Below the pieces are notes generated by a model that made no database searches, was not told where the DNA came from, and worked only from the letters and a program-made list of their open reading frames with translations. Shown piece after piece: positions 1 through 8,958 of a stretch of 36,307 bases of DNA. The translations under genes and the position numbers were made by a program. The stretch covers positions 1 to 36,307 of the forward strand of contig JBILFK010000001.1 in the NCBI GenBank assembly GCA_044351685.1, in the 5' to 3' direction. The number at the start of each line of letters is the position of its first letter. Within the stretch, counting starts at the first letter, position 1. This DNA comes from JALHRI01 sp044351685. GTDB taxonomy: Bacteria; Pseudomonadota; Alphaproteobacteria; Rickettsiales; UBA3002.

Positions 1-52
1 AAATTTTAAGAAAGCTTTGTTAACTTTACACTAGGTAAGACTAGGGTTAACA

Positions 53-562
53 ATGCGCGCTATGGCAAAAAAATCACTACTGAAGAACTCCGAGGGCGCC
101 GCCGCTTTGGAATTTGCACTGGTATTCCCGGTGATGATTTTCTTTGTGATGGCCATTATCGAATTTGGCCTGATTATGCATGTCAACACGCTGGTCGATA
201 ATGCTACGCACGAAGGCGCACGCTTAGGCACCACCGGCAACACCTATGCTGACCTCAACGCCACCGGCTTAGAGCGCAAAGAATTTATCGATAGTTATAT
301 TCGCGATCAATTAGGTAACTGGGTGCGCAGTAGCGACCAGTTAAACGTGACCACCAAAATTATCGGCGCCAACATTGGTGCTGTGGGAAATAACTTAACC
401 ACGGTGGGGCATCAGGGATTTGGTAGTGGCGGCGAGGCCGTTGTCTATAATGTGCAATATAAGTGGCAAATTCTTACACCGATTATGGCCAATATCATTG
501 GCGAAGATGGCAATTTTCTTATGACCGCTACTGCTGTCGTGAAGAACGAAAATTTCAAATAG
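53..562 (+). CDS. TadE-like pseudopilin of the Tad/Flp pilus
   Basis: A 169-residue protein with a short basic N-terminus followed by GAAALEFALVFPVMIFFVMA (about residues 15-34). This is the typical TadE/TadG pilin-like start: a conserved Glu near the beginning of one hydrophobic helix that anchors the protein in the inner membrane. The family supports assembly of the Tad (tight adherence) pilus. The rest is a small extracytoplasmic domain rich in Asn, Gly and Thr. Translation could begin at 53 or at the in-frame ATG at 62; a GGG (44-46) before the first ATG is a weak ribosome-binding site. It is first of five same-strand genes with short gaps, probably one operon whose upstream part lies outside the window. 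Family is fairly certain; TadE versus another minor pseudopilin is not. Confidence 0.8.
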   Translation: MRAMAKKSLLKNSEGAAALEFALVFPVMIFFVMAIIEFGLIMHVNTLVDNATHEGARLGTTGNTYADLNATGLERKEFIDSYIRDQLGNWVRSSDQLNVTTKIIGANIGAVGNNLTTVGHQGFGSGGEAVVYNVQYKWQILTPIMANIIGEDGNFLMTATAVVKNENFK

Positions 563-578
563 GCATATACCAACAGAG

Positions 579-1157
579 ATGACACAGAAAAAGCAGAGGA
601 TATTAGAACGATTCTACCGTGACGAAGGCGGTGTCGCCTTCCTTGAATTCGTGTTTATGCTGCCGGTATTTATTATCATTTTTTATGGGCTTATTGAAGT
701 ATCGCGACTCATTCAAATGCACCAAAAAATGGGAAATGCTGCGCATTCTGTCACCAATCTTATCAACCAGAATTTTAACATCAGCAATGCGCTGATTAAC
801 GAATATGCCAGCACACTTCCCGCGATGGTTTCGCCGTTCGATTCCGAAGGGGTGGGCATGATAGTCACTGCGATTGAAGTGCCGCTTACTGCCACGCAAC
901 CCATCACGGCGTGGCAACGCCAATCAGGCGTGGTGCGCGCCAGTCGCGTATCGGGCGGACAAGGCGCAGTGCCGACGCTGCCTTCGCTAGCGCTGGTGCC
1001 AGGAGATCAGGTGATTGCGGTGGAGATTTTCCTCGACTACCGCCCCATATTGGATAATGATACAGTGCGAACGATGCTAGGAATCTCGCCTGAAGGAGTG
1101 TATAAAGTAAGCATTGCACGGCCGCGCTTTGGCGCATTTAATTTACCACCAGCCTAA
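579..1157 (+). CDS. TadE-like pseudopilin, second copy
   Basis: A 192-residue protein with a basic start, then GGVAFLEFVFMLPVFIIIFY (about residues 17-36), again the TadE/G signature with a Glu at the beginning of a single hydrophobic helix. The 16-bp gap after the previous gene indicates co-transcription. Little identity to the first pseudopilin is visible beyond the helix, so this is probably a distinct subunit (TadE and TadF often come as a pair) rather than a recent duplicate. It likely sits in the inner membrane with a periplasmic C-terminal domain. The upstream AGAG is only a weak ribosome-binding site, consistent with coupling to the gene before. Confidence 0.78.
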   Translation: MTQKKQRILERFYRDEGGVAFLEFVFMLPVFIIIFYGLIEVSRLIQMHQKMGNAAHSVTNLINQNFNISNALINEYASTLPAMVSPFDSEGVGMIVTAIEVPLTATQPITAWQRQSGVVRASRVSGGQGAVPTLPSLALVPGDQVIAVEIFLDYRPILDNDTVRTMLGISPEGVYKVSIARPRFGAFNLPPA

Positions 1158-1189
1158 ACGACCACCATTTAGAGAAGTGAAGGTGTGAC

Positions 1190-1933
<744 letters not shown>

Positions 1934-1981
1934 GAAAATATAGTGATGCGTGCGTGTAATATCGTTTTAGGGGAGATTCCT

Positions 1982-2962
1982 GTGAACCAGATGAAATGGC
2001 GTAATCGCGTAGCAGGTGCCGTGCTATGCCTCAGCACCGTGTTTGCTTTGACCATGTTACCGCATGCAACCTATGCAGCCACACTGAACAGCGATGCTGG
2101 CTTTGATGTGGCCGTGTTCATGCAGAACGATATCAACGTCAACGCCGATGGCGGTGGTGGCGGCGGTGTTGGTGGCGGCGGCGGTGGTGGTGGCGGTGTA
2201 CCACCCGTACCGCCTCCTGTTGGGCCGGTGTGCCAACCTGCGCAAATTCCTGCCGTTGTTGGCACCATCGATGCTGCCATTGCTGCGATGAACAATCTGG
2301 CACGCAATAGTGGCCAATTAAACGCCACCAAAGCCGCGCTCGATGCCGTGAGTGCAGTGAACAGTGAAGCGAACACCAGTGGCGGCATGCGCCAGCTGCA
2401 AGATGCGTTGCAGTTAGAATATGATTATCTACGAACCCTGAGAACCATCACCGTGCAGGAAGCTTACTGCGCACCTGCGGGAACCATGGTAACCACCTAC
2501 CCGCGCGAAGGCTGCATTCTTTCTGGCACGCCCATCACGCTTGCTGATGGCACCACCAAACCCATTGAAGCTCTGAACCTGAACGATGAGGTAAAGGGCT
2601 ATCTGGGGCCGGTGAAAATTATCGCGCTCAACAAATTCACCCAGCGCGAAGACTTCATGTACAGCATCAATGGTGGTGAAGCCTTCTTCACGGTAGAACA
2701 CCCGATTCTGACGCCGAAGGGCTGGAAATCGATCGATTCAACAATCACTTCCGTGAAAAGCGATATTAAAATTATCGGCACACTTAAAGTGGGCGATACC
2801 GTGCTGACGGCCGACCGCAAGGAAGTGGTAGTGAAATCGATTGATAAACACAAAATTTCCAAAGGTGTCGATGCGTACAACATCTCCACCGAAGGCGATG
2901 GCAGCTTTGTTGCCAATGGCTACATTATGAAGGGCTTCAAAAACGTGCAGATGCATTATTAG
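1982..2962 (+). CDS. secreted Hint (intein-like) domain protein with poly-Gly linker
   Basis: I place the start at GTG 1982 (326 residues), because AGGGGAG at 1969-1975 is a strong ribosome-binding site 6 bp upstream; an ATG at 1943 would add 13 residues without one. Residues 1-32 form a signal peptide ending TYA. A Gly-rich run (about 57-72) and a Pro-rich stretch follow, then a helical segment (about 85-160), then a Hint fold. Cys178 in GCILSGTPITLADG matches the N-terminal nucleophile block, and T237-V-E-H240 followed by PILTPKGW matches the TxxH block. The end has VANGYIMKG but no terminal His-Asn, so full splicing is unlikely; self-cleavage or thioester chemistry is possible. Its place between Tad genes suggests autoprocessing linked to the pilus. 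Confidence 0.75.
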   Translation: MNQMKWRNRVAGAVLCLSTVFALTMLPHATYAATLNSDAGFDVAVFMQNDINVNADGGGGGGVGGGGGGGGGVPPVPPPVGPVCQPAQIPAVVGTIDAAIAAMNNLARNSGQLNATKAALDAVSAVNSEANTSGGMRQLQDALQLEYDYLRTLRTITVQEAYCAPAGTMVTTYPREGCILSGTPITLADGTTKPIEALNLNDEVKGYLGPVKIIALNKFTQREDFMYSINGGEAFFTVEHPILTPKGWKSIDSTITSVKSDIKIIGTLKVGDTVLTADRKEVVVKSIDKHKISKGVDAYNISTEGDGSFVANGYIMKGFKNVQMHY

Positions 2963-2987
2963 GCAGCACATGATCAGGAGAACAGCT

Positions 2988-4394
2988 ATGAAACCTATGC
3001 ACCATATGATCCGTACGCTGATTGCTGATACGCGGGGAAGTATCCTGATTGTGGGGGGTTTCTCGGTTATGACCCTCACTACGCTGGCCGCGGGTGCTAC
3101 CGAATTCGCCAATTTCGTGAACCGCAAAAACATGATTGAAAATGCCGCCGATAGCGCGCTGCTTGCTGCGGCAACCGTGTCGCGCTCGCAGGATATCAAC
3201 GCGGTGGTCACCAAGTTTTTCAATGCCAATATTCCGGATGAATACAAAGATTCAATTGAGCTGGGCGCCATCACGGTGACCACCAACCCCGATACGCTCG
3301 AATGGTCGGCCACCATTGATGCTAAAATTAAAACCAAACTCGCAAAATTCATTGGCTTTGATAATTTTAACATGCGGCACAAAGTTTCTGTGGCTTGGGA
3401 TATTTCCAAGCGCTTAGAGACGGTGTTTTTGGTCGATAGCTCGGCCTCGATGTGCACGAATACCGTGCGTTCAGAAAAAGAAGATGGCGCGTTCGTGCTA
3501 AAATATGAACCCGACTTTACCTGCAAAAAACTCACCGCCATGAAGCGTGCGATGAGCTACGTGATTGATAATGGCCTCTCGAGCATTCAGGGGCTTGGTG
3601 GGCCAGCATTCTATGCAGGTATTATACCCTTTAACCACAAGGTGCGCCTGCCGAATCTCGATTCAGCACCGGAAGCATTGATTGGCAGCGAAAAGAACCT
3701 GACTGCTGAAAAAACCGGCCTCGATAAAAACAAATTCAGCACGGGGGATGCTAACTACTTCACCGATTTCACCGACGCCGAACCACTCTCGCCAGTGATT
3801 CCGCTAAAATCATTGAATACGGACGCCGATAAACAGGAACTGAAGGCGTTGATCAATGGCATTAACCAAAGCCCGGTTGGCCGTGGCTGGACACGCTCGA
3901 ACATTGCCGCCCTAACGTCTGCGCTGATGTTGGATCCGGATAATTATGCCGCATTCGGCGGCGAGAAGCCGAATGCGTTTGAGCCCGGTAAAACCGATAA
4001 AATCGTCATCATGATGACCGATGGCGCCAATATCGGTTGCTGCTATGCCGCACACCCGGAAGGCAATTACGATAATCAGTATTTGTATCTCTACGAAGTT
4101 GATAACGCGCACATGGTGGGGCTTGAAAACATGCCGGAACTGGCACGTTATCAGCAAAAATATAATATCCCGCAAAAAGGTCTCTGCTCAGAAATGAAAG
4201 AGCAAGGCATCACCATTTACTCCGTGGTGTATGATGTGGATGACCGTGACCCGGGCGGCAGAGCGATTAAAAATGTGTATGAGCAATGCGCATCGAGCGA
4301 GCAGCATTATTTCGATGTGCACGATGAAGAGCAGTTGCAGCTGGCGTATAAAACCATTGCACAATCGCTACTGCGTCTGCGTATCACCTACTAA
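2988..4394 (+). CDS. tadG: TadG-like protein with von Willebrand factor A domain
   Basis: The start is chosen at 2988 (468 residues) because AGGAG at 2976-2980 lies 7 bp upstream; an in-frame ATG at 2970 lacks a site. The N-terminus (about residues 8-65, RGSILIVGGFSVMTLTTLAA then an ENAADSALLAAA block) is the TadE/TadG N-terminal helix domain. From about 142 a vWA domain begins, with MIDAS motif D150-x-S152-x-S154 (FLVDSSASM) and a later MMTDGAN block supplying the usual second Asp. TadG proteins are inner-membrane or periplasmic parts of the Tad pilus, and the vWA domain suggests metal-dependent adhesion or subunit contact. Last gene of the operon. The symbol is by family resemblance. Confidence 0.8.
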   Translation: MKPMHHMIRTLIADTRGSILIVGGFSVMTLTTLAAGATEFANFVNRKNMIENAADSALLAAATVSRSQDINAVVTKFFNANIPDEYKDSIELGAITVTTNPDTLEWSATIDAKIKTKLAKFIGFDNFNMRHKVSVAWDISKRLETVFLVDSSASMCTNTVRSEKEDGAFVLKYEPDFTCKKLTAMKRAMSYVIDNGLSSIQGLGGPAFYAGIIPFNHKVRLPNLDSAPEALIGSEKNLTAEKTGLDKNKFSTGDANYFTDFTDAEPLSPVIPLKSLNTDADKQELKALINGINQSPVGRGWTRSNIAALTSALMLDPDNYAAFGGEKPNAFEPGKTDKIVIMMTDGANIGCCYAAHPEGNYDNQYLYLYEVDNAHMVGLENMPELARYQQKYNIPQKGLCSEMKEQGITIYSVVYDVDDRDPGGRAIKNVYEQCASSEQHYFDVHDEEQLQLAYKTIAQSLLRLRITY

Positions 4395-4401
4395 CCCGTT
4401 A

Positions 4402-4440
4402 CTTCAAAGTCCTTCGGCTACGCCTCAGTGTACTTTGAAG
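4402..4440 (+). terminator. 9-bp hairpin after tadG, inside repeat copy R1
   Basis: CTTCAAAGT at 4402-4410 pairs perfectly with ACTTTGAAG at 4432-4440 around a 21-nt loop, eight bases after the tadG stop codon. There is no T-run, so it may act as a weak bidirectional terminator or a transcript-end stabiliser between the convergent tadG and rodA genes. Confidence 0.4.
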
Positions 4441-4527
4441 CAGATCAACGAATCGGGTGGCACGAGTCTGCCTAGAGCCAGCGAAGCGTCGCGAAAGCCA
4501 GCACGGTGCCTGCTCGGCCGGGGCACA
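4412..4527 (-). repeat. dispersed intergenic repeat, copy R1
   Basis: Read on the minus strand directly after the rodA stop codon, this gap contains GGCCGAGCA, GTGCTGGC, GCTTCGCTGGCTCT and GGCAGACTCG in order. The same blocks occur in the same order at 16256-16386 and 21041-21236. The copy is diverged but recognisable. It fills the gap between the convergent tadG and rodA genes. Confidence 0.65.
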
Positions 4528-5652
4528 TTAAAACTTTGGCAGGTTCAGTTCGCGGTTCATATAGACATGCATCAGCAGTCCGCACGCCGCAAGCGTGGCA
4601 ATCATGAACGAGCCACCATAGGAAAGAAACGGTAACGGCACCCCCACCACGGGAATCATGCCCATGACCATCGCCATATTAATGAAGATGTGCACAAACA
4701 GCATGGCCGCCACCCCCACCGCAATCATGCGGCCAAAGGCGTGGCGCGTGCGCACCGCAAGCATGATGGCAAACCACAGCACCGCGCCATACAATACCAG
4801 CAATATCAGTGCGCCAAAAAACCCGAGCTCTTCGGCAAGCATCGTGAAAATAAAATCGGTTTGTTTTTCGGGTAGAAAATCGAGCTGCCCCTGCGAACCA
4901 TTGAGCAGGCCTTTGCCAAAAAATCCGCCCGAACCAATAGCGATTTTCGATTGAATAATGTTATACCCCGCCCCCAGCGGATCGCTCGCGGGGTCGAGAA
5001 ATGTCATTACGCGTTTTTGTTGGTAGGGGTGCAAAAACTGGTAAATAATCGGCACGGCTGCAAGCGCCGCCGTGATGGTTCCGGCGAAATACCACCAGTG
5101 AATACCCGCCATAAAACACATAATATACGCGACCATCGCCAGAATGGTTGCCGTGCCCAGATTTGGTTGTAGCAAAATCAGCACCGCCGGAATTGCCAGC
5201 AGCACAATGGGCACCATCAGCACCAGCAAATGCCGTGTGCCATCGAGTGTGGCGCTGTGAAAATATCGCGCCAGCGCGATAATTAGGCCAAGCTTCATCA
5301 GTTCAGAAGGTTGCAGCGTAATAAACCCGATATTCACCCAGCGCTGTGCGCCACCGCCGATCATTCCCATCGCTTGCACCACCACCAGCAACAGCACGCA
5401 CAGCACATAAAATAGGTAGCTGCTCGCAAGCAGCGTGCGCGTGGGCAGCAAGCTGATGCCAACAAACAGCACCATGCCCACCACCCATTTGGTGGCTTGC
5501 GGAATGGCAAACACAAACGGGTCGCCGCCTGAAGCAGAATATTGCATCACCATGCCATACGCTGAAAGCAGCAGCACCAGTAGTAAAAACCCGCCATGCA
5601 TATCTTGTAGGCGCCGCTGCAGGCGTTTCCATTTATGTGAAGCAAAAATCAT
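4528..5652 (-). CDS. rodA: RodA, SEDS peptidoglycan glycosyltransferase
   Basis: A 374-residue polytopic membrane protein of the SEDS family, which polymerises lipid II into glycan strands during cell elongation together with PBP2. Around ten hydrophobic helices are visible. Diagnostic blocks are WVNIGFITLQPSELMK (about 105-120), LQPNLGTA, the EKQTDFIF block with Asp266 (the position of the catalytic SEDS Asp) and the C-terminal VPLPFLSYGGS. Length is normal for RodA. The start overlaps the mrdA stop by ATGA (5649-5652), so the two are translationally coupled. It is the last gene of the elongation operon, followed by repeat R1. Confidence 0.96.
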   Translation of the reverse strand: MIFASHKWKRLQRRLQDMHGGFLLLVLLLSAYGMVMQYSASGGDPFVFAIPQATKWVVGMVLFVGISLLPTRTLLASSYLFYVLCVLLLVVVQAMGMIGGGAQRWVNIGFITLQPSELMKLGLIIALARYFHSATLDGTRHLLVLMVPIVLLAIPAVLILLQPNLGTATILAMVAYIMCFMAGIHWWYFAGTITAALAAVPIIYQFLHPYQQKRVMTFLDPASDPLGAGYNIIQSKIAIGSGGFFGKGLLNGSQGQLDFLPEKQTDFIFTMLAEELGFFGALILLVLYGAVLWFAIMLAVRTRHAFGRMIAVGVAAMLFVHIFINMAMVMGMIPVVGVPLPFLSYGGSFMIATLAACGLLMHVYMNRELNLPKF

Positions 5653-7445
5653 GCGCCCGTTACCTCCAGCGTTTTGCGCATGACATCACGCGCAATGGGT
5701 GCAGCCGTTGATGCGCCACCGCCGCCATGCTCGATCATCACGGCGCAGGCATAGGTGGGGTTCCAGCTAGGCGCGTAGCCCACAAACAAGGCGTGGTGGC
5801 GGAAGCGCCAAGGAATCAGGTTTTGGTTTTGCCCGCGCACCGTAATGCGCCGCACCTGCGAGGTGCCAGTTTTACCGGCAAATTTATAGGCTTCTTCTTT
5901 AATGGCGCTGGCATAGGCTGTGCCAACCGGGCTATTCACCACCAAATCCATACCGTTAATCACTTCACGCAGATGCGCTTCTTCGATGTCGATGAAGCTA
6001 TATTTTTTCAGGTCTTCTTCGGTTGCTGGCAGCAAGCGCGGGTGAATTTTTTTGCCGCCATTCACCATGCGCGCGGTCATCACCGCAAGCTGTAGCGGGG
6101 TGGTCAACACATCGCCCTGACCGATGGCGGCATTAATGGTTTCGCCCGGATTCCAGCCAGCGTTACGCGTCGCCATTTTCCATGCCGGGTCGGGGATAAT
6201 GCCGGGGCGTTCACCCTTCAGCCCCAGCCCGGTGGACACACCTAAGCCAAATTCGCGCGCCATATCGGCAATACCCTGAATGCCCACAGCACGCCCCACG
6301 GTGTAAAAATACGTATCGCAGGAACCGGCAATCGCTTCTTGCAGGTTCACATGCCCGTGGCCTTCGGGCTTCCAGCAATTGGCGCGGTGATTGCCCAACA
6401 TGTAAAATCCGGGGCAGAAAATGCGCGTTTGTGCATTCACTTTTCCGGCAGCCAAACCGGCAAGGCCGGTAATCATTTTAAAGGTCGAGCCGGGCGGGTA
6501 TTGCCCGGCGATGGCTTTGTTGAGCAGTGGGTTTTTTTCATCTTTCAGCAAACTATCCCAGTAATTCTGGTGAATGCCTTTACTAAATTCATTCGGGTCG
6601 AAGCCAGGCACCGAAACCAGCGCTAAAATTTCGCCGGTATGCACATGCATCACCACCACTGCGCCGGATTGACCCACCAGTTTTTCAATAATAAATTCCT
6701 GCAGGGCAGCATCGACCGTGAGCTTCAACGTGTCGCCGGCCACGGGCTCCTGCGTTTTTAAAATGCGCACCGGCATGCCGCGCACATTCACTTCCACGTG
6801 CCGCGCACCTGCTTTGCCTTGCAGCTCTTTTTCAAACATCACCTCGACGCCATTTTTGCCGATTTTCATTTCCGGCAGATTCAGCAGCGGTTCATCGGGC
6901 TTCACATCGTTCTGCGCCACCCGCCCTACATAGCCAAGCAAATGCGCGGCATGGTCGCTAAAGGGATAATTGCGCCACTGCCCTTCTTCGATGCTTACCC
7001 CTGCCAACTCGGGCAAATGAAATTCGATGGCGGCCATTTCCTGCCATAATAAATGTTCACGAATCAGCATGGGCGGCGCGGGGCGCTGCTGCGGAATTTG
7101 TGCATGCAGTTTTTGCCATTCGGTTTTCGGCCAGTTGAGCAGGCGGTAAATACGCTTTAGGGTGCGGCGCGCTTCATCGGGGCGTTCGCGGTCGAGCATT
7201 AGGCGGTAGTTAATATCGTTCCCCGCCAGCACCACCCCTTGCCTGTCGGTGATAATGCCGCGCGGCGGCATTAATAGCTGCACTTTAATGCGGTTGCCTT
7301 CGGCCTCGGTTAGATACTCGTCGCCTTTAACGAATTGCAGATAATAGAGCCGTGAAAGCAGTGCCGTGGCACCCAGCGCCTGCACCCCGCCCAGCACAAA
7401 GGCGCGGCGAGTAAGCATACGTTGTTGATCCAGTAAGCGCGACAT
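5649..7445 (-). CDS. mrdA: penicillin-binding protein 2 (MrdA), elongation transpeptidase
   Basis: A 598-residue class B PBP that cross-links peptidoglycan in the elongasome. It has one N-terminal membrane anchor (about residues 13-36), a PBP dimerisation/pedestal region (about 50-225) and a transpeptidase domain. Catalytic motifs are present: S320-T-F-K323 (PPGSTFK), S375-C-D377 (SCDTYFY) and K525-T-G527 (GKTGTSQ). Length and motif order fit MrdA. It overlaps rodA by 4 bp, and 58 bp separate it from mreD. The N-terminal anchor contains a twin-Arg TRRAF, but this is a normal charge pattern ahead of a signal anchor and not good evidence for Tat export. Confidence 0.96.
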   Translation of the reverse strand: MSRLLDQQRMLTRRAFVLGGVQALGATALLSRLYYLQFVKGDEYLTEAEGNRIKVQLLMPPRGIITDRQGVVLAGNDINYRLMLDRERPDEARRTLKRIYRLLNWPKTEWQKLHAQIPQQRPAPPMLIREHLLWQEMAAIEFHLPELAGVSIEEGQWRNYPFSDHAAHLLGYVGRVAQNDVKPDEPLLNLPEMKIGKNGVEVMFEKELQGKAGARHVEVNVRGMPVRILKTQEPVAGDTLKLTVDAALQEFIIEKLVGQSGAVVVMHVHTGEILALVSVPGFDPNEFSKGIHQNYWDSLLKDEKNPLLNKAIAGQYPPGSTFKMITGLAGLAAGKVNAQTRIFCPGFYMLGNHRANCWKPEGHGHVNLQEAIAGSCDTYFYTVGRAVGIQGIADMAREFGLGVSTGLGLKGERPGIIPDPAWKMATRNAGWNPGETINAAIGQGDVLTTPLQLAVMTARMVNGGKKIHPRLLPATEEDLKKYSFIDIEEAHLREVINGMDLVVNSPVGTAYASAIKEEAYKFAGKTGTSQVRRITVRGQNQNLIPWRFRHHALFVGYAPSWNPTYACAVMIEHGGGGASTAAPIARDVMRKTLEVTGA

Positions 7446-7503
7446 GGAGTATAGTTACCCGGCTGAGGGGTGCGGTGGCCAGAGTAATTTGTAGTTTATT
7501 CGC

Positions 7504-8004
7504 TTAGGTATGGGGCATGCGACGCAACAGATAGCTGTAGCCGTGATGCACCAACGGATAGAACAGTATGGTGCTTGCCAGATACGGCAGGCTTGCGTGC
7601 AGCGTGCCATGCTCCAGATCAAGCAGCCTTACCGCCGCATACGCCGCCAGCGTATAGCCAACGGCCACCACCGCAAAGCTTGCCCATAGCACCCGAAAAA
7701 CTTGCCGCGAAAGCAACCTACGGGCAGGTTCCATAGCAAGTTGCAACACCACCGACAGCGTGGCATTCAGCCCCATCGGTGCGCCGAGCGTGATATCGGC
7801 CAGCGCGCCCAACAAAAAAACCGCCAACACCGGCATGGTTGCAGGCGCATAGAGCGTGAAAAAAAACACTGTCATCAGCAACATGTTTGGGTAGATGGGC
7901 AGCCAGCTAAAGGGCGCAGGTGTCACCGCCAGCAGCAGCAAAAAGCCGCACACCAGCACCGGCACCGCATTGCGTAACTGCGCCGAAATGTTAGTTTGAT
8001 TCAT
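7504..8004 (-). CDS. mreD: MreD, rod-shape membrane protein
   Basis: A protein of about 166 residues with five to six hydrophobic helices, and PIYPNMLLMTVFFFTLYAP and LLGALADITLGAPMG blocks typical of MreD, an inner-membrane part of the elongasome that binds MreC. I prefer the ATG at 8004, inside the last codons of mreC (14-bp overlap); the open frame extends to 8058 but the extra 18 residues are uncharacteristic. No clear ribosome-binding site is visible, so translation probably depends on coupling to mreC. Confidence 0.88.
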   Translation of the reverse strand: MNQTNISAQLRNAVPVLVCGFLLLLAVTPAPFSWLPIYPNMLLMTVFFFTLYAPATMPVLAVFLLGALADITLGAPMGLNATLSVVLQLAMEPARRLLSRQVFRVLWASFAVVAVGYTLAAYAAVRLLDLEHGTLHASLPYLASTILFYPLVHHGYSYLLRRMPHT

Positions 8005-8878
8005 GGCGCGGGGAGATGTTCCCTTCATACTGCACAATGCGCACATAGCCTGGCGCATCCAGCGGGCGAATCGGCTTCACGAGAATGGCATCATCGCTGA
8101 CACTAAAAATTTTGCCCACCATAATTCCCGAAGGCACGAGCGCACCATCATCGGTGGTGAGAATCATTTCGCCGGGCTTCGGTGCAGCATGCGGCGCAAC
8201 AAACGATAATTTTAGCATCTCGCCGCCAGTGCCGGTGAGAATCGCGCGCGTATCCGATTTACTAGTGACCACCGGAATGCGCGAATTCACATCAGTAATG
8301 CTTAGCACGCGTGCATGATGGCTGCTCAATTCCATCACCCGACCTATCAGGCCATACGCATCGATCACCGGCTGGTAGCGGGCAATACCATCGCGGCTAC
8401 CGGCATTGATCAGCAGGCTATGCGCATTGCCTGACTGCAAATCGGCGATCACTTTCGCGCTGGTGTAATGCAGTTGCGCCACGGGCTGATACGCCATCAG
8501 TTCGCGCAGTGCTTTATTTTCCTGTTCCAGTGCCACGGCCACCGCTTGCCAGCGGCGTAGCCCATCGTTTTCCTGTTGTAATTGCGCATTGAGTGCGTGG
8601 GCAGAAGCCATATCGGCAAGGTACGCCTGCGCATTGCGAAAGCTTTCGACCGGTGCGCGCACCGCTTCAAACACTGGCGCCAAGGTGGAAAGCACCTGTA
8701 TACGCGCCTCAGCAAGCGCCGGATGGTTGGCGCGGCCTAGCACCAGCAAGGTCACGCCCGTGACTAAACAGGCAACGAGTAAACCGCGTTGAATCAATAG
8801 CTTAGGTGAAGCACTTGCCTGTGCAATATCGCGTAATCGGCTCATGGGTGGTGTCTGCGCGCTATAATATTGTTTCAC
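7991..8878 (-). CDS. mreC: MreC, rod-shape-determining periplasmic scaffold
   Basis: About 295 residues: a cytoplasmic N-terminus, one membrane helix (about 31-48), a periplasmic coiled-coil (about 85-125, with ALNAQLQQENDGLRRW) and the MreC beta-barrel core with SGNAHSLLINAGSRDGI, YGLIGRV and DVNSRIPVV blocks. MreC bridges MreB/MreD and PBP2. The start is uncertain: GTG at 8878 (used here) or ATG at 8845; neither has a clear ribosome-binding site. It ends inside mreD and lies 80 bp downstream of mreB. Confidence 0.93.
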   Translation of the reverse strand: MKQYYSAQTPPMSRLRDIAQASASPKLLIQRGLLVACLVTGVTLLVLGRANHPALAEARIQVLSTLAPVFEAVRAPVESFRNAQAYLADMASAHALNAQLQQENDGLRRWQAVAVALEQENKALRELMAYQPVAQLHYTSAKVIADLQSGNAHSLLINAGSRDGIARYQPVIDAYGLIGRVMELSSHHARVLSITDVNSRIPVVTSKSDTRAILTGTGGEMLKLSFVAPHAAPKPGEMILTTDDGALVPSGIMVGKIFSVSDDAILVKPIRPLDAPGYVRIVQYEGNISPRHESN

Positions 8879-8958
8879 TTACTATGTGAAATTGCTGGAT
8901 TTTCTGCAAGCGTTTTCGCAAAAAACCGTGCCTGCGCAGCATTTTTAAAAAAGGGGAA

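Noticed and set aside
20..50. CtrA site before the first tadE gene
   Set aside because: The TTAA words are separated by 10 or more bases, not the required seven.
2738..3541. 267-codon minus-strand open frame
   Set aside because: Overlaps the Hint and tadG genes, which have clear motifs and ribosome-binding sites.
7340..7445. Twin-arginine (Tat) signal in MrdA
   Set aside because: RR before a hydrophobic anchor is present, but class B PBPs use Sec and no cofactor needs folded export.
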